Part shown: positions 17,933 through 24,225 of the stretch, one piece after another
How positions within the stretch are numbered: position 1 is the stretch's first letter
How the letters are laid out: every line of letters begins with the position of its first letter
Source of the DNA: a virus
Strand: one strand, 5' to 3'
Virus record (IMG/VR): IMGVR_UViG_3300037520_002266
Coordinates: 1 to 32,264 of that record
Length of the DNA stretch: 32,264 nt
The notes under the pieces: model-generated
Database searches by the model: none
The model's input: only the letters and a program-made list of their open reading frames with translations
What the model was told of the DNA's origin: nothing
Translations under genes and position numbers: made by a program

Positions 17933-18319
17933 CTAATCTTTTTCTTTCTTTAAGTTCTGTTCTAGTCTTTTGTTCTTTTGATAAATTTTTTGCCTTTCCA
18001 GTCTTTTCTCTCTATTTTTTTGATAATACAATTTTGATTTTTCTAACATAGCATCTCTATTTTTTAAATAATGTATTTTCTTCTTTTTAGAAACTTCAGT
18101 TTTATTCTTATAATAATAATCTAAACTAAAGGATATTTTTGCTTCTCTATTCTTTATGTAATATTTCTTTTTATGATTCGGATTTTTCTTTTCCCATTCC
18201 TTATATAGCTTCCTGAAAAATTCAACTGTATACTCTTCTCCATATTTTTGTATTAATTCTTTTCTCAACCTCGCCCAGCGTGCTTTTCTTTGATCGTCAC
18301 TAACAAATGAATCAAACAT
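17933..18319 (-). CDS. Highly basic small protein with YYxKNRE repeats
   Basis: A 128-aa Lys/Arg/Tyr-rich protein, last gene of the - strand arm. It contains four related units: KKYYIKNREAK, IHYLKNRDAML, KLYYQKNREKR and IYQKNKR, spaced 13-30 residues apart in the second half. The N-terminal 50 residues form a normal-looking helical segment (ARWARLRKELIQKYGEEYTV). Similar YxKNRE repeats occur in small phage proteins near nucleases or as uncharacterised nucleic-acid binding tails. No HNH cysteines or histidines are present. Likely binds DNA or RNA through the basic repeats; function unknown. Confidence 0.6.
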   Translation of the reverse strand: MFDSFVSDDQRKARWARLRKELIQKYGEEYTVEFFRKLYKEWEKKNPNHKKKYYIKNREAKISFSLDYYYKNKTEVSKKKKIHYLKNRDAMLEKSKLYYQKNREKRLERQKIYQKNKRLEQNLKKEKD

Positions 18320-18321
18320 CT

Positions 18322-18624
18322 TTAATTCTCATCTATCTGTAAATTCAACGTCTCAATCAATTTACTAATTTCTATTTCTTTTTCTATTATAAGGGCATTT
18401 AAGATAGTCTTGATAATTGGTAAATACAAATAATGAGGATTATAATTATCAACATTAATTCCATTAAAATCGATTTCCAAATTTAATTTAAGAGATACTT
18501 TAAAATTGCTATTCTCAATAAATTTTGAAACATTAGACATATATGAGTTTTCTTCATGTCTTAAGAATTTCAATACGTCTTCTTTGAATTTTTTAGAGAG
18601 TTTTTCAAGAATAGGAGAATTCAT
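18322..18624 (-). CDS. Unknown small protein (100 aa)
   Basis: A 100-aa protein with no motif that I recognise. The composition is helical and mixed charge: PILEKLSKKFKEDVLKFLRH at the N-terminus and an Ile/Leu/Glu-rich C-terminus (KEIEISKLIETLNLQ) that could be a short coiled coil. Its ATG overlaps the stop of the upstream HTH gene as ATGA (18621-18624), so the two are translated together, and the downstream basic-protein gene starts 2 bases after its stop. A partner of the HTH protein is possible but unsupported beyond coupling. Confidence 0.55.
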   Translation of the reverse strand: MNSPILEKLSKKFKEDVLKFLRHEENSYMSNVSKFIENSNFKVSLKLNLEIDFNGINVDNYNPHYLYLPIIKTILNALIIEKEIEISKLIETLNLQIDEN

Positions 18625-18926
18625 TTTTTACTCTTAGGAATAAGATCTTCATAGATAACACCAATTAGATTCGTCTCATCTTTTTTGTAAGATCTTATCG
18701 GTTTATCTTTTGGATTATGATTAAGACGATAATTTACAGATCCTCTATTTTTTGATTCTTCAACGAACTTTTTTAAATCAGCTATTTTGTAATGGACTCG
18801 ACCTTCTATCTTTCTGACAGGTATTCTGTTCTTTTTACGATATCTCCATTTTTCTAATGTAAATATAGATATTCCAAACAATCTAACCGCTTCCTCGTGT
18901 CCTATTAATTTATCGTCATCATCCAT
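18621..18926 (-). CDS. Excisionase/AlpA-like helix-turn-helix protein
   Basis: A 101-aa protein whose residues 7-62 form a MerR/excisionase-type winged helix: LIGHEEAVRLFGISIFTLEK (helix-turn-helix) followed by W-R-x-R-K-K-x-R-I-P-V-R-K-I-E-G-R-V-H-Y-K wing and an ADLKKFVEE helix. This matches the common pattern of DNA-bending excisionases or small phage regulators, in which the helix-turn-helix is followed by 'I.....G..yyr..dL..fl'. The C-terminal 35 residues are basic and probably extended. It could be a directionality factor for a missing integrase or a transcriptional regulator; the sequence does not decide. Confidence 0.65.
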   Translation of the reverse strand: MDDDDKLIGHEEAVRLFGISIFTLEKWRYRKKNRIPVRKIEGRVHYKIADLKKFVEESKNRGSVNYRLNHNPKDKPIRSYKKDETNLIGVIYEDLIPKSKK

Positions 18927-18956
18927 AATTAATTAAAAATCTCATTTTTTTATAAT

Positions 18957-19337
18957 TTAGTTAATATAGAAAACATCTCTAAATTTCCTTATGAAACCTT
19001 CATTTCTTTTTGAGGTTGGCATATGATCTACATGCGAACATAGGTAATATAATCCTTGTCTAAAATAAGGTAATTCCAACAATTCAAAATGATTAAAAAC
19101 TAAATTAATCAATTTAACTTGGTTTGGGTGACTCTTAACGGCCATAGTATATTCAACCACATATTTTATAGGAGTGTCTAAATCGTAGGCAAGTAATTCC
19201 TGCATTAAATGATGTTTTTCAATAATCGCATTGTATTTAGGTAAATTTGTTTGTTTTAACTCATCAAGAGTTTGAGACATTAAGACGCTAAAGCTTGATA
19301 TGCTTAGAAAGCTTATTGTTAATAATTTCTTAATCAT
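18957..19337 (-). CDS. Exported protein with signal peptide (126 aa)
   Basis: A 126-aa protein beginning MIKKLLTISFLSISSFSVLM, a textbook signal peptide with two lysines, a 16-residue hydrophobic core and a likely cleavage near MSQ-TL around residue 21. There is no lipobox cysteine. The mature part is about 105 residues, has one cysteine (in LYYLCSHVDHMP) and no recognised fold. ATG overlaps the ProQ gene stop (ATGA at 19334-19337) and AAGGAT precedes it, so it is co-translated with the RNA-binding protein. A periplasmic phage-encoded factor, perhaps acting in superinfection or envelope modification, is a guess. Confidence 0.6.
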   Translation of the reverse strand: MIKKLLTISFLSISSFSVLMSQTLDELKQTNLPKYNAIIEKHHLMQELLAYDLDTPIKYVVEYTMAVKSHPNQVKLINLVFNHFELLELPYFRQGLYYLCSHVDHMPTSKRNEGFIRKFRDVFYIN

Positions 19338-19921
19338 TTTTTATCCTTTTCTTTAATAATATCCATCAACAATTGTGCATGCTCTTTTTCTGTTGTGGTT
19401 ATTTCCATGCATTTATTGCCTTGAAGATCAAATCTATGAGAGACTTTTATGATGTTCTCTAAATACATATGTCCATTACAATAAAACTTAATTGCTTGTT
19501 TAATATTTTTCTTCCATTCTTGAATACTTTTCTCAGTTAACTTTGGAAAATGAGTTAATAAATCATTAAAGATATCCTCAGCAATTCCAACCTTTAAAGG
19601 TTTCTTTCTCAATAGCTTATTAAACAAATTAGGGTAAGTTTTACACAACCAATTCAAAGTCGATTTTTTAGGATCTTTTGACTTTTCTTTTATTAACTTC
19701 TTTTTCGGTTTCTCAACTTTTATAGGAGAATTCTCAACGATGGTTTTCCGTTCATTTGTCTTTTTTTCTAAAATCTCTTTTAGTTTGTCTGAGGATAAGC
19801 TTAATTTTAGCGTCCCTTCTTTTATAGGAATTTTCGGCTTGCTCATTAGAGCGTTATTATATTTTAACAGAACAGATCTTGATTTATGTTCAATTTGAAG
19901 AAAAGTTTTTCTATGTTTCAT
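19334..19921 (-). CDS. ProQ/FinO-domain RNA-binding protein
   Basis: A 195-aa protein. Residues ~88-186 fit the ProQ/FinO domain: LNWLCKTYPNLF, then KPLKVGIAEDIF (107-118, the signature K-P-L-K-x-G-I), YCNGHMYLENII, and HRFDLQGN (162-169), followed by EITTTEKEHAQLLM. In known members (ProQ, FinO, RocC, NMB1681) this domain binds the base of a 3' terminator hairpin plus U-tail and acts as an RNA chaperone. The N-terminal ~87 residues are basic and Lys-rich (PKKKLIKEKSKDPKK), like the flexible RNA-binding extensions of FinO. It lies in a chain of overlapping genes (ATGA on both sides). The family call is strong; targets are unknown, but two predicted terminator-ended RNAs exist in this window. 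Confidence 0.85.
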   Translation of the reverse strand: MKHRKTFLQIEHKSRSVLLKYNNALMSKPKIPIKEGTLKLSLSSDKLKEILEKKTNERKTIVENSPIKVEKPKKKLIKEKSKDPKKSTLNWLCKTYPNLFNKLLRKKPLKVGIAEDIFNDLLTHFPKLTEKSIQEWKKNIKQAIKFYCNGHMYLENIIKVSHRFDLQGNKCMEITTTEKEHAQLLMDIIKEKDKK

Positions 19922-20103
19922 GAATGAATTTCTTCCTTTCGAAATGGCATATTTTCAAAGCCTTCTGTAAAATATCGAATGCGATTCTTCCTATTTTCTT
20001 CCGACAGAATATAATTATATGTTTTCGGGATATTCAAAGTTTCTTTCATTTTTTTCTGCAAATTTCTAACCTTTCGATTATAGACTTTTTTACAAACTTT
20101 CAT
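19918..20103 (-). CDS. Basic small protein (61 aa)
   Basis: A 61-aa Lys/Arg/Asn-rich protein coupled on both sides: its ATG is shared with the upstream stop (TAATG at 20101-20105) and its stop overlaps the ProQ-like gene's ATG (19918-19921). No motif is recognised. The N-terminal half (KVYNRKVRNLQKKMKE) is a positively charged helix, and the C-terminal half contains RKNRIRYF. Being between two conserved genes with tight coupling, it is probably real. Confidence 0.5.
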   Translation of the reverse strand: MKVCKKVYNRKVRNLQKKMKETLNIPKTYNYILSEENRKNRIRYFTEGFENMPFRKEEIHS

Positions 20104-20345
20104 TATATAGTTTCCTCTTCATCTGGCATTAATCTTAATATCCCTAATGAATGATATCTTATATAGCCGCAATTAAGGCAAAGAAGCATAACTGCGGGAA
20201 TGGTAGTTCCTTTCAGGAATTTTCTTTCCAAATTAAAAATACTATCTAGCATTGTAAACTTATTATGATCGCATGCAGGACACTGCATAATGGCGTCTTT
20301 TGACTTTAAAGTTTTAATAACATTTCTAAAAAATTCTTCTTTCAT
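20103..20345 (-). CDS. Zinc-ribbon protein (80 aa)
   Basis: An 80-aa protein with two CxxC pairs (C22/C25 in QCPACD and C56/C59 in LCLNCGY) 30 residues apart, forming a zinc ribbon. The segment IPAVMLLCLNCGYIRYHSLG is hydrophobic and typical of a family of small phage/bacterial zinc ribbons that carry 'P.v...C.nCGy...h....lg'. No enzyme domain is attached. Its ATG overlaps the stop of the 37-aa ORF upstream (20342-20345). Role unknown; such proteins often bind partners or nucleic acids. Confidence 0.6.
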   Translation of the reverse strand: MKEEFFRNVIKTLKSKDAIMQCPACDHNKFTMLDSIFNLERKFLKGTTIPAVMLLCLNCGYIRYHSLGILRLMPDEEETI

Positions 20346-20455
20346 CGTTTATCCTCAAAATTCTCAGCGATATCTTGCGTGATATTAGAAAAAGAAAGAT
20401 AAAGTCCAGGAAGAATTGCAAAGCAAATTGTAATAAAGCATAAAAAGTAGATCAT
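20342..20455 (-). CDS. Membrane microprotein (37 aa)
   Basis: ATG at 20455 is preceded by AAGGAA and the frame ends with TGA overlapping the next gene's ATG (ATGA). The product begins MIYFLCFITICFAILPGLYL, one transmembrane segment, followed by a polar tail of about 17 residues (SFSNITQDIAENFEDKR). The good ribosome binding site plus overlap support it. Function unknown. Confidence 0.6.
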   Translation of the reverse strand: MIYFLCFITICFAILPGLYLSFSNITQDIAENFEDKR

Positions 20456-20482
20456 TTTTTTGTTTCCTTACATAATTAAAAT

Positions 20483-20531
20483 CGAATTCGGCTTTCGTTA
20501 AACCGAATTCGGCTTTCGTTAAACCGAATTC
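20483..20531 (-). repeat. 21-bp tandem repeat with palindromic core
   Basis: The 21-bp unit CGAATTCGGCTTTCGTTAAAC stands at 20483-20503 and 20504-20524, with a third start (CGAATTC) at 20525-20531. The junctions form the perfect palindrome CCGAATTCGG. Read on the - strand, GAATTCGG and CCGAATTC can pair across an 11-base loop, giving a repeated hairpin immediately downstream of the zinc-finger gene stop at 20534. Possible transcript-end, processing or protein-binding site. Confidence 0.75.
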
Positions 20532-20533
20532 AC

Positions 20534-20863
20534 TTATTCGGTAACACTAGATAAAACTCCAGAATCTAAATCTTTTTTTATTTTCTTTTTCTTTTTCTCA
20601 TAAAATGTTCTAACTGGCTTATTGGAATTCATCATTTCATAAATCCTTATATATTCCTTTCGAAAGTCTCCAGACGGCCAACTAATACATATTTTGCAAT
20701 GAGGGCATGTATAGCCTTGATTATAATACATTGAATAAGGTTTAATTTCTATCCAACCACAAGCAATGCATTGAAGCTTATTGGCATTCTTTTCTGGGAA
20801 ATCATCTACATATAAATTATCGATTAACATTCTTCCACATCCTTTAATTTCAGTTGGTGACAA
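20534..20863 (-). CDS. Zinc-ribbon protein (109 aa)
   Basis: A 109-aa protein with cysteines at residues 9, 32, 35, 53, 56 and 59: a clear pair of CxxC knuckles (CIACGWIEI and CPHCKIC, 18 residues apart) form a rubredoxin/ribbon-type zinc site. The C-terminus is strongly basic (FYEKKKKKIKKDLDSG), suggesting contact with nucleic acid. No family name recognised. It lies after the lipoprotein gene, 11 bases apart, and is followed by the 21-bp repeat hairpins. Confidence 0.6.
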   Translation of the reverse strand: MSPTEIKGCGRMLIDNLYVDDFPEKNANKLQCIACGWIEIKPYSMYYNQGYTCPHCKICISWPSGDFRKEYIRIYEMMNSNKPVRTFYEKKKKKIKKDLDSGVLSSVTE

Positions 20864-20874
20864 ATTGTCACCGT

Positions 20875-21054
20875 CTAATTCAAAACATTAATGATATCTT
20901 GTTCAACTTCTAAAATTTTTTCTGAGAGGTCTTTCACATCTTCTAACGTCTCTTCTACTTCCTCCAATGTTTCTTCTACTTTTTTTTCATCGCACCCCAA
21001 TAAAATACAGCCAACAAAAATGCCTAAGAGAAAGAATTTATTTGTTTTTTTCAT
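20875..21054 (-). CDS. Small acidic lipoprotein, possible o-spanin
   Basis: A 59-aa ORF, ATG at 21054 with AGAGGA upstream, ending TAG at 20875-20877. It begins MKKTNKFFLLGIFVGCILLG followed by C21-D-E: a short signal sequence with a good lipobox (LLGC), so the mature protein would be a ~39-residue lipoprotein. The mature part is an acidic heptad-like helix (VEETLEEVEETLEDVKDLSE). Outer-membrane spanin subunits of phages are small lipoproteins next to lysis genes, and the endolysin gene is only one gene upstream here; however o-spanins are usually proline rich and this is not. The start overlaps the end of the upstream gene by 17 bases. Confidence 0.7.
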   Translation of the reverse strand: MKKTNKFFLLGIFVGCILLGCDEKKVEETLEEVEETLEDVKDLSEKILEVEQDIINVLN

Positions 21055-21400
21055 TTTTCAAATCCTCTAATACAATCCATTTACTTACAGGAGGATATTG
21101 AAGCCTGTGTTGATAAACAATCCCAATTTTACGAAATATTCCACACAGTCCCTTATATGATAACTTTAATTTTTTCGCTCTTTTATGGAGTCCTTCATAC
21201 GGATGCAATCTCACATCTTCTTTTATCATGTTATAATCTTTAGGTTTCGGACCAGTTTTCTTATAGATAGGATTTATGCTCCATCTTTTTGCCGTTGTTT
21301 TATCTATTTCAAATATCTTACTTGCATCCACTAAAGATAGATTTTCTTCTTTTATTCTTTTCATAACATTTTCACGAAATTCAAGACTATATTTTGTCAT
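21038..21400 (-). CDS. Transposase-type helix-turn-helix protein (120 aa)
   Basis: A 120-aa protein starting MTKYSLEFRENVMKRIKEEN; GAGG lies just upstream of this ATG, so it is preferred to the longer start at 21421. Residues 4-40 (with ENLSLVDASKIFEIDKTTAK) form the helix-turn-helix found at the N-terminus of IS630/mariner-type transposases, followed by KTGPKPKD and a second helical DNA-binding unit (LKLSYKGLCGIFRKIGI). The DDE catalytic domain is absent and no inverted repeats are seen, so this is either a domesticated HTH regulator or a decayed remnant. It overlaps the endolysin by 14 bases. Confidence 0.6.
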   Translation of the reverse strand: MTKYSLEFRENVMKRIKEENLSLVDASKIFEIDKTTAKRWSINPIYKKTGPKPKDYNMIKEDVRLHPYEGLHKRAKKLKLSYKGLCGIFRKIGIVYQHRLQYPPVSKWIVLEDLKNEKNK

Positions 21401-21926
21401 TTTTAACCTCAAAATGATCATTGATTTCTTTAAGTGTTAAGACATTATTAACGGAACTGCTATTGACCTGGATATGACCGCTATCTTTATGTGCCCACGA
21501 ATAACCCGTTATAAGCTTTCCTGACATGACGGCTTTCTCTTTAAGATATCCATAAGCAGGATGAGAACCATCCCAGATATATTCAATCTTAGTGCGTCTA
21601 GGGTCTGTATAAACAACGTCAAGGGCTTTCCCCCAGTTATGCCAGGATAGGCCAGGGATTGTATTTGTAGCCCATCTCGCCATCGGTTGAGGCCCTACTT
21701 TATCGATAATAGAAGCCAGATAATGACAGCCTAGATTCTTTAGATGTTTCATCTCTGCAGCTATCTCTGTTGCATGCCTTGATTGCCGCCAAAGCTTAGC
21801 TTGCGTTTCTAGATCTCTTAACCCTTGAATCGGAACAAACTTATATCCATCTTTTTCACAAACCTCTAAAAGCTCTTGAACATCTTTTGAAAATTCTGGG
21901 TCTAATAAGTTAAAATCTACGGTCAT
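21387..21926 (-). CDS. Endolysin, M15 family zinc peptidase
   Basis: Start chosen at 21926 (MTVDFNLL), which has AAAGGA at good spacing; an in-frame ATG at 21977 has none. The 179-aa product is a peptidoglycan peptidase of the M15 family (L-Ala-D-Glu or D-Ala-D-Ala type, as in phage T5 endolysin). Signature SWHNWGKALD (residues 94-103) supplies zinc ligands H96 and D103, and SGHIQ (H151) gives the third. R37 in GLRD is the usual upstream arginine. No signal peptide, so it would need a holin for release; the tiny membrane ORFs upstream are candidates. It cleaves the host cell wall for lysis. Confidence 0.85.
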   Translation of the reverse strand: MTVDFNLLDPEFSKDVQELLEVCEKDGYKFVPIQGLRDLETQAKLWRQSRHATEIAAEMKHLKNLGCHYLASIIDKVGPQPMARWATNTIPGLSWHNWGKALDVVYTDPRRTKIEYIWDGSHPAYGYLKEKAVMSGKLITGYSWAHKDSGHIQVNSSSVNNVLTLKEINDHFEVKNDKI

Positions 21927-22012
21927 TTTTCGTCCTTTTATAGTCGTTTCATTATATATTGTAGAGAGAGTATGCATATTGCGCTGAGTATGAAATATAT
22001 TAAGAAGTTCAT

Positions 22013-22102
22013 TTATTTAAGTCTTCTCTGTATGAATTCAAACATAAAAATAAGGGATACTGAAGCAAAAGTGCATACCATGATATAAGAAAGAAAACTC
22101 AT
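22013..22102 (-). CDS. Membrane microprotein (29 aa) next to endolysin
   Basis: ATG at 22102 has AAGGAC upstream, and overlaps the stop of the preceding gene as ATGA (22099-22102). The 29 residues, MSFLSYIMVCTFASVSLIFM and then FEFIQRRLK, form one transmembrane helix with a positively charged cytoplasmic-like end. It lies directly upstream of the endolysin, where a holin or pinholin-like peptide might be expected, although it is shorter than any holin I know. The ORF is convincing from signals, and its role is inference. Confidence 0.6.
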   Translation of the reverse strand: MSFLSYIMVCTFASVSLIFMFEFIQRRLK

Positions 22103-22443
22103 TTAATGTCCTTATTTTGTTTCGTGATTAGATTAGCTAGCCATGTTTCTTCCATTAATAGTCCCGTTAACTCTCCTATTCCTTTTTTCTCTTTTTCTGT
22201 TAAATAATTCTCAGCTGAAAAATGTTGATCCTCTAAATAAGTTTCTTTGAATTTATCTTCACATAATTTTATTTCATATAAATGATCACTAAATGTTTCT
22301 TCATCCCACATATCTGAATTAAACAACTCATCTTTTTTATTTTTCCATATTAAAGTTAATGCAGGGTTATATGATCTGACATTCTTATGATCATTAATAA
22401 TAATTTTCTGTAATTGATAATAATCTTTATCTGTTTTCTTCAT
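22099..22443 (-). CDS. Unknown charged protein (114 aa)
   Basis: A 114-aa soluble protein rich in Lys, Asp, Glu and Tyr; no domain is recognised. Features include KLIWKNKKDELFNSD-like charged segments (ALTLIWKNKKDELF), and a C-terminal hydrophobic patch GLLMEETWLANLI. AGGA precedes its ATG. Overlaps the 29-aa membrane ORF downstream by ATGA, so the two are likely co-translated. No cysteine pairs and no signal peptide. Confidence 0.55.
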   Translation of the reverse strand: MKKTDKDYYQLQKIIINDHKNVRSYNPALTLIWKNKKDELFNSDMWDEETFSDHLYEIKLCEDKFKETYLEDQHFSAENYLTEKEKKGIGELTGLLMEETWLANLITKQNKDIK

Positions 22444-22447
22444 TTAT

Positions 22448-22537
22448 TTAATGTCCTGTACGTCTTACTATTTCGGAGACAACAACAATGATTATTCCAC
22501 AAAAAGTGAATACACATACCCAAAATATAAACTTCAT
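22448..22537 (-). CDS. Membrane microprotein (29 aa)
   Basis: ATG at 22537 with AGAAG about 7 bases before it, ending TAA at 22448-22450. MKFIFWVCVFTFCGIIIVVV followed by SEIVRRTGH is a single hydrophobic helix with basic C-terminus, the same layout as the 29-aa ORF at 22013 but with different sequence. Stops five bases before the next gene's ATG. Function unknown; could be a small lysis- or superinfection-related peptide. Confidence 0.5.
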   Translation of the reverse strand: MKFIFWVCVFTFCGIIIVVVSEIVRRTGH

Positions 22538-22556
22538 TATCTTCTTATTTCCAACT

Positions 22557-22808
22557 TCACAAACAAACACGGCTACCAGGGATAGACAAAGCGTGCTCTA
22601 GTAAAATCTTATCTAATTTCTCATGAATACGCGTCTGATCATTTAAAATACGGTTTAGCTTGATCTGAATCTGATCTTCTTTTGAATCATGAATGTGTGT
22701 TTCTTCTTGTTTATCTAATATTTCTCTAATTGGCGAATAATCTCTTGCTAGTGTTTCTGACAAAACAGAGGATTCTATAATTGTTTTTTCATTATTTGAA
22801 TTATTCAT
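22557..22808 (-). CDS. Unknown helical protein (83 aa)
   Basis: An 83-aa acidic protein. Residues ~30-72 form a predicted coiled coil (DQIQIKLNRILNDQTRIHEK). AAGGAAAC lies at good spacing before the ATG, which overlaps the end of the upstream gene by 8 bases. It ends in IPGSRVCL; a cysteine near the C-terminus is present but no lipid motif is recognised. No family assigned. Confidence 0.5.
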   Translation of the reverse strand: MNNSNNEKTIIESSVLSETLARDYSPIREILDKQEETHIHDSKEDQIQIKLNRILNDQTRIHEKLDKILLEHALSIPGSRVCL

Positions 22809-23082
22809 TTTCTTGTTTCCTTATACATTGATCTAGGTGATAAAGCGCATTAATAAGAGCTCTTCTACCTTCATGAAAATCATTCATAACTATTTTTTCG
22901 TGATATTTGTTCTTTAAATCATTCGGCGTTACGGAAAAGAGATTCTCTGTGCTTTCTGCTAAGAGAGTATAAGTCGCATTTTTTAGATTATCAAATACAC
23001 TTAAGTAATGTTGAAAATCAGTTTTTTCTGTGCTTATAGATCTTTTTCGAATTTCTTTTATTGCATCTTTAGTATAATTCAT
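22801..23082 (-). CDS. Unknown protein, paralogue of the 23132 gene (93 aa)
   Basis: A 93-aa helical protein with AAGGAAAG before the ATG. Its C-terminal segment EGRRALINALYHLDQCI resembles DVRTALINVLWYVDKYL in the next gene upstream (23132-23455); both place it about 70 residues from the start after a similar run of helical residues. This suggests a duplicated small gene family in the recombination operon. No function known. Confidence 0.55.
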   Translation of the reverse strand: MNYTKDAIKEIRKRSISTEKTDFQHYLSVFDNLKNATYTLLAESTENLFSVTPNDLKNKYHEKIVMNDFHEGRRALINALYHLDQCIRKQENE

Positions 23083-23131
23083 TATCTTTCCTTATAAAAT
23101 CGTTTACATCTTTCGCAACATGTAAACAGTT

Positions 23132-23455
23132 TTATGAATCAGTTTCTTCTTCATCTAACGTTTCCAATTCCGGATTATATGTTGGATCAAGCCAATCATT
23201 AATATCCCTGTTTAAATATTTATCCACATACCAGAGAACATTAATCAAAGCTGTTCTAACGTCCGAGATATCTTTCCTTGAAACATGTCTTGAAGAATTG
23301 TAACTTCTTTCTTCAGCTGTCCCATGTATCCTCGCTAATAAAGGCGCGGCCTCATCCAATAACAAAAGAAGAATATCTTTTACACTGTCAACGATACAAA
23401 CATATTCAGTTGGCGTTAAGGGACAGGGGGGTAAAGGTTTTTTAAAATCTGTCAT
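23132..23455 (-). CDS. Unknown protein next to RecT (107 aa)
   Basis: A 107-aa acidic protein. I prefer the ATG at 23455 (MTDFKKPLPPCPLTPTEYVC), which follows GGGGTGAGAG; a GTG three codons earlier overlaps the RecT stop. It has a proline-rich start, a central hydrophobic helix (DSVKDILLLLLDEAAPLLAR), and the ALIN-LWYVDKYL segment shared with the 22801 gene. The acidic tail ends EELTDS-like (LETLDEEETDS). Tight spacing to RecT suggests a role around recombination or replication, but that is context only. Confidence 0.55.
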   Translation of the reverse strand: MTDFKKPLPPCPLTPTEYVCIVDSVKDILLLLLDEAAPLLARIHGTAEERSYNSSRHVSRKDISDVRTALINVLWYVDKYLNRDINDWLDPTYNPELETLDEEETDS

Positions 23456-23460
23456 CTCTC

Positions 23461-24225
23461 TCACCCCAACTTCTCTAATATTTGATCTTCAGTTGATTGT
23501 GGCTCAATAACTTCTCCGTCTACTGTAAAGGCCGTTGAGTTATCCTGCATACCGATCTCTGCCTTTTCATCTAAGGAAATAGCTTCTTGAAGAAGATCAT
23601 TGTTGCTGAATTGGGGGAGAAGCTTACAGATGCGTCTAATAACAGTCTTTTTGCCCATTTCCTCTTCATGGGTATACCAAGGAGAATGCTTTGAGTTAGC
23701 ACTTCTTGATGAGTTCTTAATCTTATCAATATCATCTAAAGTGAGCATCTCGAGGATCTTTGTCCCATCCTTCAAAGTAGCAATTCCATAGTAACAGTCA
23801 ACTTTTCCTCTGTTCTTTGTCACAGGACGATGAATAAGACGTTGCTCTAATCCATACTCTAGATCGAAATGATCATTCTCATAAACCACACGGGCTTCTA
23901 TAGAGCTAACTAATCCTGTCTTAAAGGCCAATTCCTTAAGGCCCTTATAGCCGATAATGAACTGGCAGGTATCTCCGTAGGGCAGAAGGTATGTATGGCC
24001 TAGAGTGCCCCCTATTTCGAGCCCTAGACGTGCCGCTTGTCCAATGGCATCAACAACGCTTTCTGGCTTGCATTTTAAAAGAGCAGGAATATTCCTGATT
24101 TCATTAAAACAAATTTGCAAGAAACGATTTATGTTTGTATTCGGCGGTAAGAGTCTTTGCAATTTTCCTTTTGTTGTTTTTTCATTCAAAAGTGTCAGTG
24201 CGTTCGTTTGTTTAATTTGTGTCAT
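23461..24225 (-). CDS. recT: RecT single-strand annealing protein
   Basis: A 254-aa RecT-family recombinase. Recognised features are LLPPNTNINRFLQICFNEIR near the start, then KPESVVDAIGQAARLGLEIG (the conserved 'A..LGLEpg' stretch, residues ~57-76), GDTCQFIIGYKGLKELAFKT, and DGTKILEML... to SPWYTHEEEMGKKTVIRRIC (the 'Y..em..Ktv.r.l.k.lP' motif). Length is within the family's normal range. Anneals complementary single strands exposed by an exonuclease; the partner here is the YqaJ-family nuclease two genes away. AAGGGAC is at ideal spacing before the ATG. The last residues are acidic and disordered. Function is likely recombination-dependent replication or repair of phage DNA. Confidence 0.92.
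   Translation of the reverse strand: MTQIKQTNALTLLNEKTTKGKLQRLLPPNTNINRFLQICFNEIRNIPALLKCKPESVVDAIGQAARLGLEIGGTLGHTYLLPYGDTCQFIIGYKGLKELAFKTGLVSSIEARVVYENDHFDLEYGLEQRLIHRPVTKNRGKVDCYYGIATLKDGTKILEMLTLDDIDKIKNSSRSANSKHSPWYTHEEEMGKKTVIRRICKLLPQFSNNDLLQEAISLDEKAEIGMQDNSTAFTVDGEVIEPQSTEDQILEKLG

Noticed and set aside
21038-21421. An insertion sequence
   Set aside because: Only the HTH part of a transposase is present, with no catalytic domain, terminal inverted repeats or target duplications.
23219-23227. TTATCCACA, a perfect DnaA box
   Set aside because: A single isolated box within a coding sequence with no neighbouring boxes or AT-rich unwinding element; expected by chance.
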